Counted from the first letter of the stretch, positions 46,193 to 55,796 are shown. The stretch: 64,000 bases of DNA from G963676335 sp963676335 (GCA_963676335.1 OY781057.1:434001-498000); one strand, 5' to 3'. Notes: generated from the sequence alone by a model not told the origin. Program-made: numbers and translations.

Positions 46193-46232
46193 TATGCAAG
46201 CGAGTTCATTTTGCTTGCATATTTAAAGTTTT
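46193..46232 (+). terminator. Probable terminator after the duplicated pair
   Basis: Nine-base-pair stem TATGCAAGC / GCTTGCATA with an 11-base loop, followed by an imperfect T-tract (TTTAAAGTTTTT). It lies 107 bases after the short gene. The weak T-run lowers confidence. Confidence 0.4.
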
Positions 46233-46353
46233 TGCAAGTAACGTAGGAAACAATTTTTATAAAATTTTATTTTACTATCCTTTCCTTTCTTTGTTCTTCT
46301 GATTAATGTTATTATATAAATAATAAAATTTTTTGTTTAAAGTTCATAAATAA

Positions 46354-46827
46354 ATGAGAAAACCTTGTTTACAAAAAAATATCATTGCTAACAATAAAAA
46401 AGCTACATTTAATTATTTTATAGAACAGCGTTTTGAAGCAGGAATAGTGCTATTAGGTAGTGAAGTAAAATCTATAAGGGAGGGAAAAATTAGTATCGAT
46501 GATGCTTATGGAATTTCAGTAGGTAATGAATTATTTTTAATAAATAGTCATATAGCTGAGTATAAACAATCTAATCAATTTAATCATATTCCTAAGCGTA
46601 CAAGGAAATTATTATTACATAGAAAAGAGATTAATAAAATAATTGGTAAGATAAAAATTAAAGGATATACTTTAACTGCATTATCTGTATATTATAATCA
46701 AAAAAATATAATAAAAATTGAAATAGGTATTGGTATTGGAAAACAATTACATGATAAAAGAGCTTCAATTAAGGAAAGGGATTGGAAAAGAGAGCAGTCT
46801 AAAATGTTAAAACAGAATTATAGTTAA
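46354..46827 (+). CDS. smpB: SsrA-binding protein SmpB
   Basis: Partner of tmRNA in trans-translation. NKKATFNYFIEQRFEAGIVLLGSEVKSIREGK is the OB-fold start, and FLINSHIAEY and RTRKLLLHRKEI follow. The basic C-terminal tail (KLHDKRASIKERDWKRE-type, here QLHDKRASIKERDWK) enters the mRNA channel. 157 residues is complete. It is 10 bp upstream of sppA. Confidence 0.97.
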   Translation: MRKPCLQKNIIANNKKATFNYFIEQRFEAGIVLLGSEVKSIREGKISIDDAYGISVGNELFLINSHIAEYKQSNQFNHIPKRTRKLLLHRKEINKIIGKIKIKGYTLTALSVYYNQKNIIKIEIGIGIGKQLHDKRASIKERDWKREQSKMLKQNYS

Positions 46828-46837
46828 AAAAATATTT

Positions 46838-47767
46838 ATGAATTTAGGATCAGATTATTTTGTAGAAAGACAAGTACAAAAGAAACAAATAAGAATATGG
46901 AAAATATTAGTAATAATTTTATGTTGTATTTGTGTTATTTTAGTTGAAATGCAATTTAAGCATTTTAATATACGTAATATGCTGACCAAGAATGAAGCTA
47001 TTTCATATAATTCTCAGTACATTGCATCAATTACTATTGAGGATATTATTTTTGAAGACAATAAAAGAGAAAAGAAATTAGCTACATTAGAAAATGATCC
47101 TAATGTTGTTGCTGTTATATTGTATATTAATTCCCCTGGAGGTAGCGCTACTGCATCAGAGAGAATATATAATATATTACACAAAATTCAAGCTAAAAAA
47201 CCTTTAGTAGTGGTAATGGGGACATTAGCCGCTTCAGGGGGGTATTTAATTTCTTTAGCAGCTGATTACATTATATCTCATTATACTACATTAACTGGAT
47301 CTATAGGCGTTATTTTTCAGAATGCGGAAGTAACAGAATTAGCGGAAAAATTAGGTATAAAATTTAATAATTTTAAATCTGGAGAATTAAAAGGAATGTT
47401 AAGTCCTTCAGAAAAAGTAACTCCTTTGATTAAAGAAGCAATGGATGAAGTAATTCAGGACATGTATAATTATTTTGTTGATTTAGTAGTTGTTAGAAGA
47501 AAAATACCTAAAGAGAAAGTTTTAAAAATTGCAAATGGACAAGTTTATACTGGAAGGCAAGCATATAATCTAAAATTAGTGGATCAACTAGGTGCATTTG
47601 AGGATGCTTTAACATGGCTTCATAAATGTGGCGTTTCTAAAGATTTAGAAGTTGTAGAGGTGTCATTAAAGCCTACACCTCAATTTATTGATATGATTTT
47701 AGATAAAACTACAAGTTGTGTAAAAAATATTATATTAAAAACATCTACTAATTCAATATTATTTTAA
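46838..47767 (+). CDS. sppA: Signal peptide peptidase SppA, membrane-anchored
   Basis: 309 residues: one N-terminal span (ILVIILCCICVILVEM) and an S49 domain. ILYINSPGGSATASERI, MGTLAASGGYLISLAADYI with the nucleophilic Ser, TGSIGVIFQ, and the Lys-bearing FKSGELKGMLSP are the core motifs. It degrades leftover signal peptides in the membrane. It is separate from the soluble S49 peptidase at 11515, so the core genome carries two. Confidence 0.94.
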   Translation: MNLGSDYFVERQVQKKQIRIWKILVIILCCICVILVEMQFKHFNIRNMLTKNEAISYNSQYIASITIEDIIFEDNKREKKLATLENDPNVVAVILYINSPGGSATASERIYNILHKIQAKKPLVVVMGTLAASGGYLISLAADYIISHYTTLTGSIGVIFQNAEVTELAEKLGIKFNNFKSGELKGMLSPSEKVTPLIKEAMDEVIQDMYNYFVDLVVVRRKIPKEKVLKIANGQVYTGRQAYNLKLVDQLGAFEDALTWLHKCGVSKDLEVVEVSLKPTPQFIDMILDKTTSCVKNIILKTSTNSILF

Positions 47768-47779
47768 ATAAGAGTCATT

Positions 47780-49054
47780 ATGGAAAACGATTATCAAGAA
47801 GCTTTAGAATATCATGAGAAAGGAAAACCTGGAAAAATTTCAATTGTTCCAACTAAGCCTTTATCCACTCAAAAAGATCTATCATTAGCTTATTCTCCTG
47901 GGGTTGCAGGGCCATGTTTAGCTATCTCAGAAAATATAAATAATATATATAAATATACCTCTCGCGGTAATAGTGTTGCTGTTATTAGTAATGGAACAGC
48001 TGTTTTAGGATTGGGTAACCTTGGAGCAGCTGCTTCCAAACCGGTTATGGAAGGTAAGGCTGTATTATTTAAAAAATTTGCTAATATCAATTCAATAGAT
48101 ATTGAAGTCAGCACTAAGGATCCTGAAGAGTTTATTACAGTCGTTAAAAATTTAGAGTACAGTTTTGGAGGTATTAATTTAGAAGATATAAAAGCTCCTG
48201 AGTGTTTTATTATTGAAAAAAGATTAAAAGAATTGATGGATATTCCTGTCTTTCATGATGATCAGCATGGAACAGCGGTTACTATTTTAGCTGGATTGCT
48301 TAATGCAGCAGACTTAACTGTTCGTAAATTGAGTGATTTAAGAATAGTTATAAATGGCGCTGGATCTGCAGGAATAGCATGTGCAAATTTATTGTTACAA
48401 TCTGGTGTCGCTTTAGAAAACATAATTTTATGTGATACAAAAGGAGTAATTTATCAAGAACGGATAGAGGGAATGAATGAATGGAAGAAAAAATTTGCTA
48501 CCAAAAGAAAAGAACGTACCTTAGAAGAAAGTGTTAAATGGGCAAATGTTTTTATAGGATTATCTAAAAAAGATACGATGACACAGCAAATGGTAGCAAG
48601 TATGGAAGCTAAACCCATTATTTTTGCTATGGCAAATCCAGATCCAGAAATAACCCCTGCTAAAGTATATGAAGTACGACAAGATGCTATAATTGCTACT
48701 GGAAGGTCTGATTATATTAATCAAATCAATAATGTTTTATGCTTCCCTTATATTTTTAGGGGAGCATTAGATACTCGTGCTAAAATTATTAATGATGAAA
48801 TGAAAATAGCTGCAGCTCATGCTATTGCAAAATTAGCTAAACTATTCCCACCTGATAATGTTATTAAAGCATACCCTACTCGTAAATTAGATGTAAATTA
48901 TGGGCCTAAATTTATTGTTCCATTACCACTTGATAATAGGTTATTAGTTGAAGTATCTTTTGCTGTGGCAGAAGCGGCTATTCGTACCGGAGTAACAAGA
49001 AATGAATCTTTTTCCATAGAAAATTATAAATTACAGCTACAATCAATATTATAA
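47780..49054 (+). CDS. maeB: Malic enzyme, short form without phosphotransacetylase domain
   Basis: Oxidatively decarboxylates malate to pyruvate, probably with NADP. LAYSPGVAGPCLAI holds the catalytic Tyr region, IPVFHDDQHGTA the metal site, and INGAGSAGIACANLLL the Rossmann loop. FPYIFRGALDTRA is the MaeB-type C-terminal signature. Many alphaproteobacterial MaeB proteins carry a ~330-residue phosphotransacetylase-like tail; this one ends at 424 residues. It starts 12 bp after sppA. Confidence 0.92.
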   Translation: MENDYQEALEYHEKGKPGKISIVPTKPLSTQKDLSLAYSPGVAGPCLAISENINNIYKYTSRGNSVAVISNGTAVLGLGNLGAAASKPVMEGKAVLFKKFANINSIDIEVSTKDPEEFITVVKNLEYSFGGINLEDIKAPECFIIEKRLKELMDIPVFHDDQHGTAVTILAGLLNAADLTVRKLSDLRIVINGAGSAGIACANLLLQSGVALENIILCDTKGVIYQERIEGMNEWKKKFATKRKERTLEESVKWANVFIGLSKKDTMTQQMVASMEAKPIIFAMANPDPEITPAKVYEVRQDAIIATGRSDYINQINNVLCFPYIFRGALDTRAKIINDEMKIAAAHAIAKLAKLFPPDNVIKAYPTRKLDVNYGPKFIVPLPLDNRLLVEVSFAVAEAAIRTGVTRNESFSIENYKLQLQSIL

Positions 49055-49055
49055 G

Positions 49056-49862
49056 ATGATATTTAACAAGCTTGGATATATTTCTAATAACTCAGTAAAA
49101 GCTTTGAGATTGATAGAGAAATTATCTAAATATTATAATTTATGTGAAGTTACTAATACTACAAAAGATTTGGATGTTATTTTAGTTATAGGTGGTGACG
49201 GTACTTTGTTACACACCTTGCGTAGTTATATGAAGTTAAATATACCATTCTATGGTATTAATACAGGTAATATAGGCTTTTTAATGAACGAGGTGATCAA
49301 TTTAAATGAATTAAGTCTTTATTTAAATACCAGTCATGCTGCTATTTTATATCCACTAAAAGCAATTATTAATACTGTTGATAAAAATCAGTATACTGTA
49401 ATTGCTATTAATGAAATTTCTCTCTTCCGTAAAAGCTATAGGATTGCAAAATTTCGTATTTTAATTAATGATGTAGAACAAATGCCTATACTCATGTCAG
49501 ATGGAGTCTTAGTTGCTACTCCAGCTGGAAGTACGGCTTATAATTTATCTGCAGGGGGACCGGTTTTACCATTAAAAACTAACCTTTTATGTTTAACTCC
49601 AATATGTCCTTTTCGACCTCGAAGATGGAAAGGGGCATTAGTTTCTCACAATAGTAAAATTGATTTTGAGATTAAAGATCCTATCGAAAATCCAGTCAAT
49701 GCAGTAGCGGATTTTCAGGAAATACAAAATATTGCTTATATTACTATTGAAGAAATAAAAAATGAATCAATTACATTGCTTTTTAATAAACATCAAAATT
49801 TACATGATAGAATAATTAAAGAACAATTCTATTCAAAAGATTTATATGTTTTTAAAGATTGA
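49056..49862 (+). CDS. nadK: NAD kinase
   Basis: Makes NADP from NAD. The GGDGT motif is VIGGDGTLLHTLR; NTGNIGFLMNE and the later TPAGSTAYNLSAGGPVL are family signatures. 268 residues is normal. It follows malic enzyme by one base, so the NADP-making and NADP-using genes are presumably co-expressed. It is the last gene of the A+T-rich block before tRNA-Ser. Confidence 0.96.
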   Translation: MIFNKLGYISNNSVKALRLIEKLSKYYNLCEVTNTTKDLDVILVIGGDGTLLHTLRSYMKLNIPFYGINTGNIGFLMNEVINLNELSLYLNTSHAAILYPLKAIINTVDKNQYTVIAINEISLFRKSYRIAKFRILINDVEQMPILMSDGVLVATPAGSTAYNLSAGGPVLPLKTNLLCLTPICPFRPRRWKGALVSHNSKIDFEIKDPIENPVNAVADFQEIQNIAYITIEEIKNESITLLFNKHQNLHDRIIKEQFYSKDLYVFKD

Positions 49863-49899
49863 TACTGCTAATGTACTTATATATAATAATAAATAATTA

Positions 49900-49991
49900 G
49901 GAGAGGTGGCCGAGTGGCTGAAGGCGCCGGTTTGCTAAATCGTTATACAATTAAAATTGTATCGAGGGTTCGAATCCCTCTCTCTCCGCCA
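49900..49991 (+). tRNA. tRNA-Ser (anticodon GCT)
   Basis: Acceptor GGAGAGG pairs with TCTCTCC, the anticodon loop is TTGCTAA and the long variable arm TACAAT-TAAA-ATTGTA is typical of class II tRNA-Ser. T arm GAGGGTTCGAATCCCTC, then G and encoded CCA. The anticodon stem has one C-T mismatch at its base. Composition changes right after its 3' end, so it is a likely integration site. Confidence 0.94.
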
Positions 49992-50314
49992 GATTTTCTA
50001 AAGAGAACTTTTCTCACATCTTTTTGGGTTAGCCACAGCGCCGCTCAAAACCCTAGTATTCCTAAGGCTTTCCAGCGTTTTGGTGTAGCATTAGACCCGT
50101 ATCTCACTTTCTCCAATTTCAGTATTTCACCCCTAAAATCTCCATTTTTGGCCTCTCTATCTCTAATACATGCGAACATTCCGGTCGAAGGTACGCATGT
50201 ACTCAAACCCTCTATTTACCTGAGTTTTAGAGAATCAGCCTTTTTGCGACATGCATTTTTTAGAGAACGAAAACCGGAGTAGCGACAGAGATTCGAAACG
50301 GAGCATAGGCAATA
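49992..50314. other. G+C-richer non-coding boundary sequence after tRNA-Ser
   Basis: No supportable gene in 323 bases. The open frame that crosses the tRNA here is spurious. Base composition is clearly unlike the preceding 49.9 kb, so it belongs to the imported block. No second copy of the tRNA 3' end was found further right in the window, so the other attachment site is not visible. Confidence 0.55.
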
Positions 50315-51007
50315 TTACTTGCTAAGCTTTTCCATTACTTCTTCAACATCACCCACATTAAAATACGGAATCAAGCTCGCATAGCTCAAATTCTTTCGGA
50401 AGGTCTGAGCTAATAACTTTGGATGATTCGACTTTAATCCAAGAACATAGTCTCCTTTCTTTTCTTTAATAAGTTTAACAATAGATTTCTGGCAACCCGC
50501 AGCATCAATACTAACCGTATTCCCCTTTAAATCCAAGAATTCTAGCAATAAAGGAATTGCTGTTATCTCATTAGATTTGCTATTTACCTGTTTCTCAGCT
50601 AATGTTATCTGATTTTCATGACACCAAGCACTGACTGAATGTAAACATTGGGAACCTCGCCCCTTGCTTTCGCGTATAGCTTTGCCATCAATGGCTATTT
50701 GATCACTGTTTTTACTCTTGTTAATTATATCTGCTGCATGAGCTCGTAACAAATGTTCAATATAATCAGGATCCAATAAGGTAAAAACCCTTCGAAACGT
50801 CCATTCGGATGGAGCTCCATTGCTTAAATCAACATATTGCGATAACCATTCCCTTTTTATTTCACAATAAACTTCTATGTCATTCCAACTTTCGCATCCA
50901 GATAGCATCCCACATAATGTTACAAATACTATAGCACTAAGCTTATGCGTAACTTTCCCTCTCATCCTAGGATCAGGGATATCCTCAATCAACTCTAATA
51001 TACTCAT
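50315..51007 (-). pseudogene. ISAs1-type transposase, copy 1, 3'-truncated and fused to foreign sequence
   Basis: Residues 1-197 match the N-terminal and catalytic start of the ISAs1 (H-repeat-like DDE) transposase: MSILELIEDIPDPRMRGKV, SDQIAIDGKAIRESKG, VSIDAAGCQKSIVKLI and DYVLGLKSNHPKL. After that the frame runs into unrelated sequence (LAQTFRKNLSYASLIPYFNV) to a stop. The family protein has about 370 residues, so the catalytic C-terminus is missing and activity in cis is not expected. Its reading frame over the shared part is intact, unlike copy 2. Confidence 0.88.
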
Positions 51008-51085
51008 GATAAAACCTCCTAAATAAAAAATTTTATCCCTTTTTTATTTATTTTCTATAGCTAAAAATTTTGTGCAAAAGCCCTG
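50413..51085 (-). mobile_element. ISAs1-type insertion sequence, copy 1 (5' part only)
   Basis: Shares 673 bases with copy 2 (58213-58884, 672 bases), differing by a few substitutions and one single-base indel. The transposase-start end is complete to the terminal repeat, which reads CAGGGCTTTTGCAC on the minus strand and ends at 51085. The opposite terminal repeat is absent: homology stops at 50413. Confidence 0.88.
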
Positions 51086-51178
51086 CCGCCAGTTGTACTT
51101 GGCTTTCGGTCCCTGCATTGAAGCAATGATCTGGTCGATATCACCGTATGCTGTAACATCCAAAGTAAAGTTGGACAT
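51086..51178 (-). pseudogene. Phage tail-component gene, 5' fragment cut by the IS
   Basis: From the ATG at 51178 the frame reads MSNFTLDVTAYGDIDQIIAS and then MQGPKAKYNWRQGF before entering the IS end. This matches the start of phage minor tail proteins (lambda gpZ-position genes). It begins 1 bp after the head-tail gene, as expected for the next gene of the module. Only ~31 codons survive. Confidence 0.65.
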
Positions 51179-51179
51179 A

Positions 51180-51488
51180 TTAACCTTCCATCACCATAGC
51201 TGTTATTTCCCAAATGGTATTAGAGGTATCACGTAGAGGTTCGCTAAAGATTTTATAACGATTGCCTCCAATAATCAGCTGATAACCGACTTTAGGAAAG
51301 GCTAATTCACGGATACGCACTTCAAATATGGCCATATGGCCAATGACTTGCCCATCACCCATTTCATAAGCGGTATCGGGTTGTTTGATTAAAACACGAA
51401 TAGGAAAAGGGGCAGCTCCAGAGCTCTGGTAAAGTGCCTCTTTCCCTAAATGCGCAAAACAATCCTCAAACATTTTGGTTAAACTCAT
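51180..51488 (-). CDS. Phage head-tail joining protein
   Basis: 102 residues, beta-rich, with KVGYQLIIGGNRYKIFSEPLRD, the core of the gpFII-like head-tail attachment family. It follows the capsid gene by 3 bp, the standard place for a head-completion gene. The codon and base use is that of the imported block. Confidence 0.75.
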   Translation of the reverse strand: MSLTKMFEDCFAHLGKEALYQSSGAAPFPIRVLIKQPDTAYEMGDGQVIGHMAIFEVRIRELAFPKVGYQLIIGGNRYKIFSEPLRDTSNTIWEITAMVMEG

Positions 51489-51491
51489 GGC

Positions 51492-52493
51492 TTATACCGT
51501 GAGCTTAACCAATACCCCTGGACGATGACACATTGGTAATGGATTAGACTGAGTATGCAAATCTGTACCGCGATCAAAGCATCTTGGCTCTTGTTTCGCA
51601 TAAAGCGGTTGCCCCAAAGTATTGACGGTTTCGTTAAAATCAGCCGGTGCAAAATAGGTAGAAAATGTCTCAGCTGTTCCAAGTGGGAAACAATGCGCTG
51701 TATCTTGGGCAATAAAGCGCCTCACATTACCATCAGGATCAGTTGCTTGGCCACGATATTCTTCAAAAGTGATACCACCAAAAGTAAAGCCTGAGCGCAT
51801 ATCATTGCGTAGTGCTGCACCTTCCTGCCACCTATCATAAGCTTCTTTGACTTTGGCGTGTGAGGTTAAAGCATCAAAAAACTCAGGACTGACCAATGCA
51901 TGAACGCCGGTCATGAATTCACCGCGCAGGTTATCTTCAATGTGGCGTAAAACTTCAATGCATTTGCGTTTAACATCAGTGCCGGCTGTGCCTAAGGCAA
52001 AGCTTACGACTTTCGGCGTGATTTCAAATTCGTTATAGAGGTTCACAAGCTCTGTACCATCTGCATCTAAAATAATGCCTTTCAATGCGCCCATTCGAAG
52101 GTGTTCTAAGGTAATGGCATGTTTGTTACGCATGGATTGCAGGTGATCGGTAATGACGTTTGCAATGGCTTGCAGCTCATTTTCGGTGCCAAACGCACGA
52201 ATGCCTTGGACTTCTTCCGGCAAAACCACATCATCATGGGGGATATGCGGAATGGTAAAAATTCTAACTTTTCGTTTATCGCGTTTACCAACAGTACCGG
52301 GTGCACCTGGGCTTGCTGTTGGAAGCAAGCTTAAGACGCCATTGCGTTCTTCAATCGCAATATGTCTAAATCGCACTGATTTTGACGGAAATAAACCTAA
52401 AGATTCAGTCCAGCCATAAGTGTTTGGCAATAAATTAATGGAAGCCGTGAGAGCTGCCATGTTAAATGCCGGATGTGAGAATGGATTTTGCAT
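51492..52493 (-). CDS. Phage major capsid protein E
   Basis: 333 residues of the lambda gpE-like family: NMAALTASINLLPNTYGW and ESLGLFPSKSVRFRHIAIEE at the N-terminus, then HIPHDDVVLPEEVQGIRAFG, AQDTAHCFPLG and FSTYFAPADFNETVNT. The length and order fit Phage_cap_E. It has no visible frame damage. It follows the decoration protein by 3 bp. Confidence 0.92.
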   Translation of the reverse strand: MQNPFSHPAFNMAALTASINLLPNTYGWTESLGLFPSKSVRFRHIAIEERNGVLSLLPTASPGAPGTVGKRDKRKVRIFTIPHIPHDDVVLPEEVQGIRAFGTENELQAIANVITDHLQSMRNKHAITLEHLRMGALKGIILDADGTELVNLYNEFEITPKVVSFALGTAGTDVKRKCIEVLRHIEDNLRGEFMTGVHALVSPEFFDALTSHAKVKEAYDRWQEGAALRNDMRSGFTFGGITFEEYRGQATDPDGNVRRFIAQDTAHCFPLGTAETFSTYFAPADFNETVNTLGQPLYAKQEPRCFDRGTDLHTQSNPLPMCHRPGVLVKLTV

Positions 52494-52496
52494 AAA

Positions 52497-52871
52497 TTAT
52501 ACCCCTTTACGAATAATGACGCCGCGCGCTTCAAGCTGTTTGATAGCTGCAGTTTTTTGTTCAAGCGTGATGGAAGATGGCCAAACAACAGCATGATCGG
52601 CAAGAATCGCATCGCGTGTGATGATGACAGCCTTGGTATTTGGGCTTGATGAATCCGCGTCAGCAATCAATGCCCCAATGGCATTCTGTGTTCCATCCGT
52701 TGCAGCAGGATTTAAGGCTTTAATTAAATCCGTCTCGCTGTCTTGGCCAATAATGGTGCCAATCGTTAAGTTTTGTCCTTGGGCAACCGTTATTTCCTCA
52801 CGGGAATACAGGCTGGGTGCTTCAAATTTAAGAAGATCGCCAAGGTTATTAGGTTCAATAGCAACGGTCAT
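52497..52871 (-). CDS. Phage head decoration protein (gpD-like)
   Basis: 124 residues from the ATG at 52871, preferred over the ATG at 52886 because GGAGG lies nine bases upstream of it (the earlier ATG overlaps that site). LKFEAPSLYSREEITVAQGQ and LADHAVVWPSSITLEQKTAA are typical of the lambda gpD/HDPD family, which stabilises expanded capsids. It is located between prohead protease and capsid E, as in lambda. Confidence 0.88.
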   Translation of the reverse strand: MTVAIEPNNLGDLLKFEAPSLYSREEITVAQGQNLTIGTIIGQDSETDLIKALNPAATDGTQNAIGALIADADSSSPNTKAVIITRDAILADHAVVWPSSITLEQKTAAIKQLEARGVIIRKGV

Positions 52872-52886
52872 AAGGGTTTCCTCCAT

Positions 52887-54005
52887 TTATGCGGTTAATT
52901 TTATGTGACTACGGGCTTTAGCAGCTTGAATCACTGGATTTTCTTGAGGGATTGGTTCAAGACTCACAGTGCTCAAGATTTCAGTACCGGTACGATCAGC
53001 GAGTAACTGCATAAGCTGCTCACGTGCTTCGTTAACCGGGATATTTTGCTCAATAAAATCACCAAGCTTTTCTGGCATCTTCGAGAGCTTACATAAACGG
53101 AAAATTTCTAAAGCTTCCGCGTGATATTCACTGCGCCCTTGGATTTTGCCTTGGGTCAGTAATTCATCAGGATTAATGGTCTGTAATGTTTCAGTCATAG
53201 CTATGGTCCTTATAAAAGATTGAGAGGCTGCTTTTTGGATACATTCAGGAAAGGTGAGAATTTCGTCCGCAAGCCCTGTTTGGATAGCATCAAGGCCAAA
53301 ATAAAGGCCAGCCTCTGTAGCCTTTACGGCTTCTGTTGTAAGCCCTCGATTACGGGCTACCAGCTCTAGAAACATGTCATATAACCTGCTGACCTCACTT
53401 TGCAGTGTTTGCATGGATTCAGAGGTGATAGGTTCGTGGGGATTTAAATCATTTTTGCGGTTACCGGCAAAAACGGTGGTGTATTTCACACCTTGTTTTT
53501 CATCAAAGGCACTTTGATCAATATGACTGGCAATCACGCCAATACTGCCAACACCGGACGTCCGATTGATAAAGACTTTTTTAGCACTGGATGCAATCCC
53601 GTAAGCGGCAGAATAGGCCTCATCATTACACACGGCCCAAATACGTTTTTGACTGCGAGCATTAAAGATAAAATCGGCTAAATCAAATAGGCCGCTGGTT
53701 TCGCCACCTGGACTATCGATATCGAGCAAAATTGTTTGTACGGTATCATCCAATAAAGCAGCGCTGATCTGTTGTTGTATTTCATCGTAGGAAGTCATAC
53801 CTAACATGCCGTCAAATATGCCTGAGCGTTTGGTTAAAATGCCATGAATCGGAATAATGGCGATGTTATTGCTGCCACCATGTGCCAAAGAGGGCTTTGT
53901 AAGCTTCAAAGCCTTGTTTGATACCATATGGGCTGCCAGCCACTCAAAGCTGCGACGCTCAATCATCATCGGTTTCATAGCAAATTTTAAGTAAATGTCA
54001 TTCAT
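52887..54005 (-). CDS. Phage S49-type prohead protease with scaffold-like tail
   Basis: 372 residues from the ATG at 54005, which overlaps the preceding gene's stop (TGATG). IDSPGGETSGLFDLADFI, the nucleophile region SAAYGIASSAKKVF, SGVGSIGVIASH and a Lys-bearing loop (AGNRKNDLNPHEP) follow the lambda gpC/SppA plan. The last ~100 residues are helical and resemble the Nu3 scaffold portion. Frame intact. Confidence 0.9.
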   Translation of the reverse strand: MNDIYLKFAMKPMMIERRSFEWLAAHMVSNKALKLTKPSLAHGGSNNIAIIPIHGILTKRSGIFDGMLGMTSYDEIQQQISAALLDDTVQTILLDIDSPGGETSGLFDLADFIFNARSQKRIWAVCNDEAYSAAYGIASSAKKVFINRTSGVGSIGVIASHIDQSAFDEKQGVKYTTVFAGNRKNDLNPHEPITSESMQTLQSEVSRLYDMFLELVARNRGLTTEAVKATEAGLYFGLDAIQTGLADEILTFPECIQKAASQSFIRTIAMTETLQTINPDELLTQGKIQGRSEYHAEALEIFRLCKLSKMPEKLGDFIEQNIPVNEAREQLMQLLADRTGTEILSTVSLEPIPQENPVIQAAKARSHIKLTA

Positions 54006-55439
54006 CAAAAACCTCGTTTTTTAGGCGGTGTTGTATGCCTTGGGTCGGAATCTAAAACAAACCCGGCTTCATCAGCTCTTTGATTATCAGCTGCAATTTC
54101 TTGATCGATTTCTTCAGCGTCATAGCCAAGTTCTGAAATCACTTCACTGCGGCTTTTAAAGCCATTACACACTGCCATTTGTTGTGCTTGTTGATCTTTG
54201 GAGTGGACCGACCCAGTCGAATCCTTGGGGTATCCATTTGACGTCTTTAGTCAATGTATCTTTGTCTTGAGAAGGTAAGGCGCCTGAGAGTAAAGCCAGC
54301 TCAATCCATCGATTCCAAACGGGTCTGCAAAATTGAAATACCATCACATGATGTTGCAAAGTGGCGCATCGTCTACGAAACTCAATCAAACCCGCACGGA
54401 TGGAGGAATAGTTAACGTTAGTTAAATCGCCTGTTAACTGTTCATAGGTAATGCCCATCCCAACCGCAATAGCTCTGAGCTGCTGCCGCATGAAGGCTTC
54501 GTAATTTGCGCCAACATCGGAAGGATTAGAAAATTTTACATCTTCACCTGGTTCCAATAACTGCATGGTGCCTGGCTCAAGACCCGCAAGAGCCATCACT
54601 TGTTCATTGGTAGCACCTTCGCCCATCATATTGGCTTCAGGATCAATACGTGTGATAAACCCTGCAAACATAGCAGCGGTTTTCTTGCGCACCAGTTCGG
54701 CATCATCGTATTGATCCAGCTCATAAAGCTTTAGCAATACACGGCTGAGCCAAGGCTCGCCGCGAATTTGACCGGGACGCAGTGGTTTATAAATATGAAG
54801 CACTTCAGATGCCGGAATACGGACTGATTCACCGTTTGAGACAAGCAGTTTTTCACCGGGATGTTCGCGAAATAGATAATAAGCTTCACGCTGACCGAGT
54901 TTATTAAATTCAATACCGCTTCTAACCATATTACCTGTGGCTAAAATGCGATTCACGGAGGTATCAAGATGTTCTGATTCTAAGGCTTGCAGTTGAAGTG
55001 GAACGGATAACCCATCTTCAGCGCGTCTTACACGAAAACGCACAAAACATTCTCCGCCTTCAATCATGCTGCGACAAATAGAAGCCTGCAATCCGTAAAA
55101 ATCATGGACGCCATGACTATCCGCTTCATCCGACCACCTAAGCCATAATGCCTGCACCGCTTTACGAAATTCAGCATTTTTAGCTTTGGATTGGGGTTTG
55201 ATACCGGTGCCAACAGCGTTGCTAACAAAAGTCTCAATAATATTGGAAGCATAAGGATTTTTGCGTACCATATCCCGCGCGCGGCTACGGAGCGTTTCTA
55301 AATGATTACCAAGAAGGCTGTTGATCGCACTATTTTCTGGCTGCCAATAGGTTAGACGTTTACCAGCACCAGCCGCATCCCAAGCAGAAGCTTTGCTTTT
55401 GGGGCGTTTAAAAAGTTGTGCGAATGTTTTAAGCAGCAT
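54005..55439 (-). pseudogene. Phage portal protein (gpB-like), frameshifted near its 3' end
   Basis: Lambda-type portal: NAVGTGIKPQS, EGGECFVRFRVRR, EVLHIYKPLRPGQIRGEPWLSRVL, GDLTNVNYSSIRAGLIEFRR, WIPQGFDWVGPLQ. The open frame stops at 54165, but after an extra base near 54202 the other frame continues DQQAQQMAVCNGFKSRSEVI and SELGYDAEEIDQEI to a TGA that overlaps the protease ATG. The gene is therefore broken by one inserted C. The ATG at 55439 overlaps the gpW stop (TGATG). Confidence 0.88.
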
Positions 55440-55660
55440 CAGCAAATCCCCTTATGTGTGGCAAAGGTAATGCGCCGCTTTAAGGATGTGCTACTTTTAA
55501 AATCTGATTTAATGCGGCTGCGTAAGTTCAAGAGATCTTTTAAATCCACTTCCGCATATTTAACAATATGATCGCCATAAGCCACAGATACAACACGCTC
55601 ACCCATCTGTAATTTGGTGATGGCTTGCTCAATTTTGACCAGATTATCTTCTGTATACAT
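55439..55660 (-). CDS. Phage gpW-like head-tail joining protein
   Basis: 73 residues from the ATG at 55660, with GAGG at a good distance; the frame also opens at a TTG five codons earlier. MYTEDNLVKIEQAITKLQMG with VVSVAYGDHIVKYAEVDLKDL is the gpW fold, usually directly before the portal gene, as here. The terminase genes that should precede it are not recognisable. Confidence 0.82.
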   Translation of the reverse strand: MYTEDNLVKIEQAITKLQMGERVVSVAYGDHIVKYAEVDLKDLLNLRSRIKSDFKSSTSLKRRITFATHKGIC

Positions 55661-55756
55661 AAAATTATCCCTCAATAAGCTCGGCTCAAAGTTGCCCTTT
55701 AGGTGTCTTATTCAGGAAAGAGAAAGGATGTGTCCGGATGTTAGAATAAGAACTGC

Positions 55757-55796
55757 TTGACTTGAAATTTAAAGGATAATATAATATCTATTATAT
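55757..55796 (+). promoter_or_regulatory. hipBA promoter with overlapping palindromic operator
   Basis: TTGACT (55757-55762) and TATAAT (55780-55785) are 17 bases apart. A perfect palindrome ATATAATATCTATTATAT (55779-55796) covers the -10 box. HipB-type antitoxins repress their operon by binding such inverted repeats, so autoregulation is likely. Confidence 0.72.

Noticed and set aside
49914..50282. Open frame of 122 codons on the plus strand
   Set aside because: It starts inside tRNA-Ser and its translation resembles nothing; it is a product of the G+C-richer boundary sequence.
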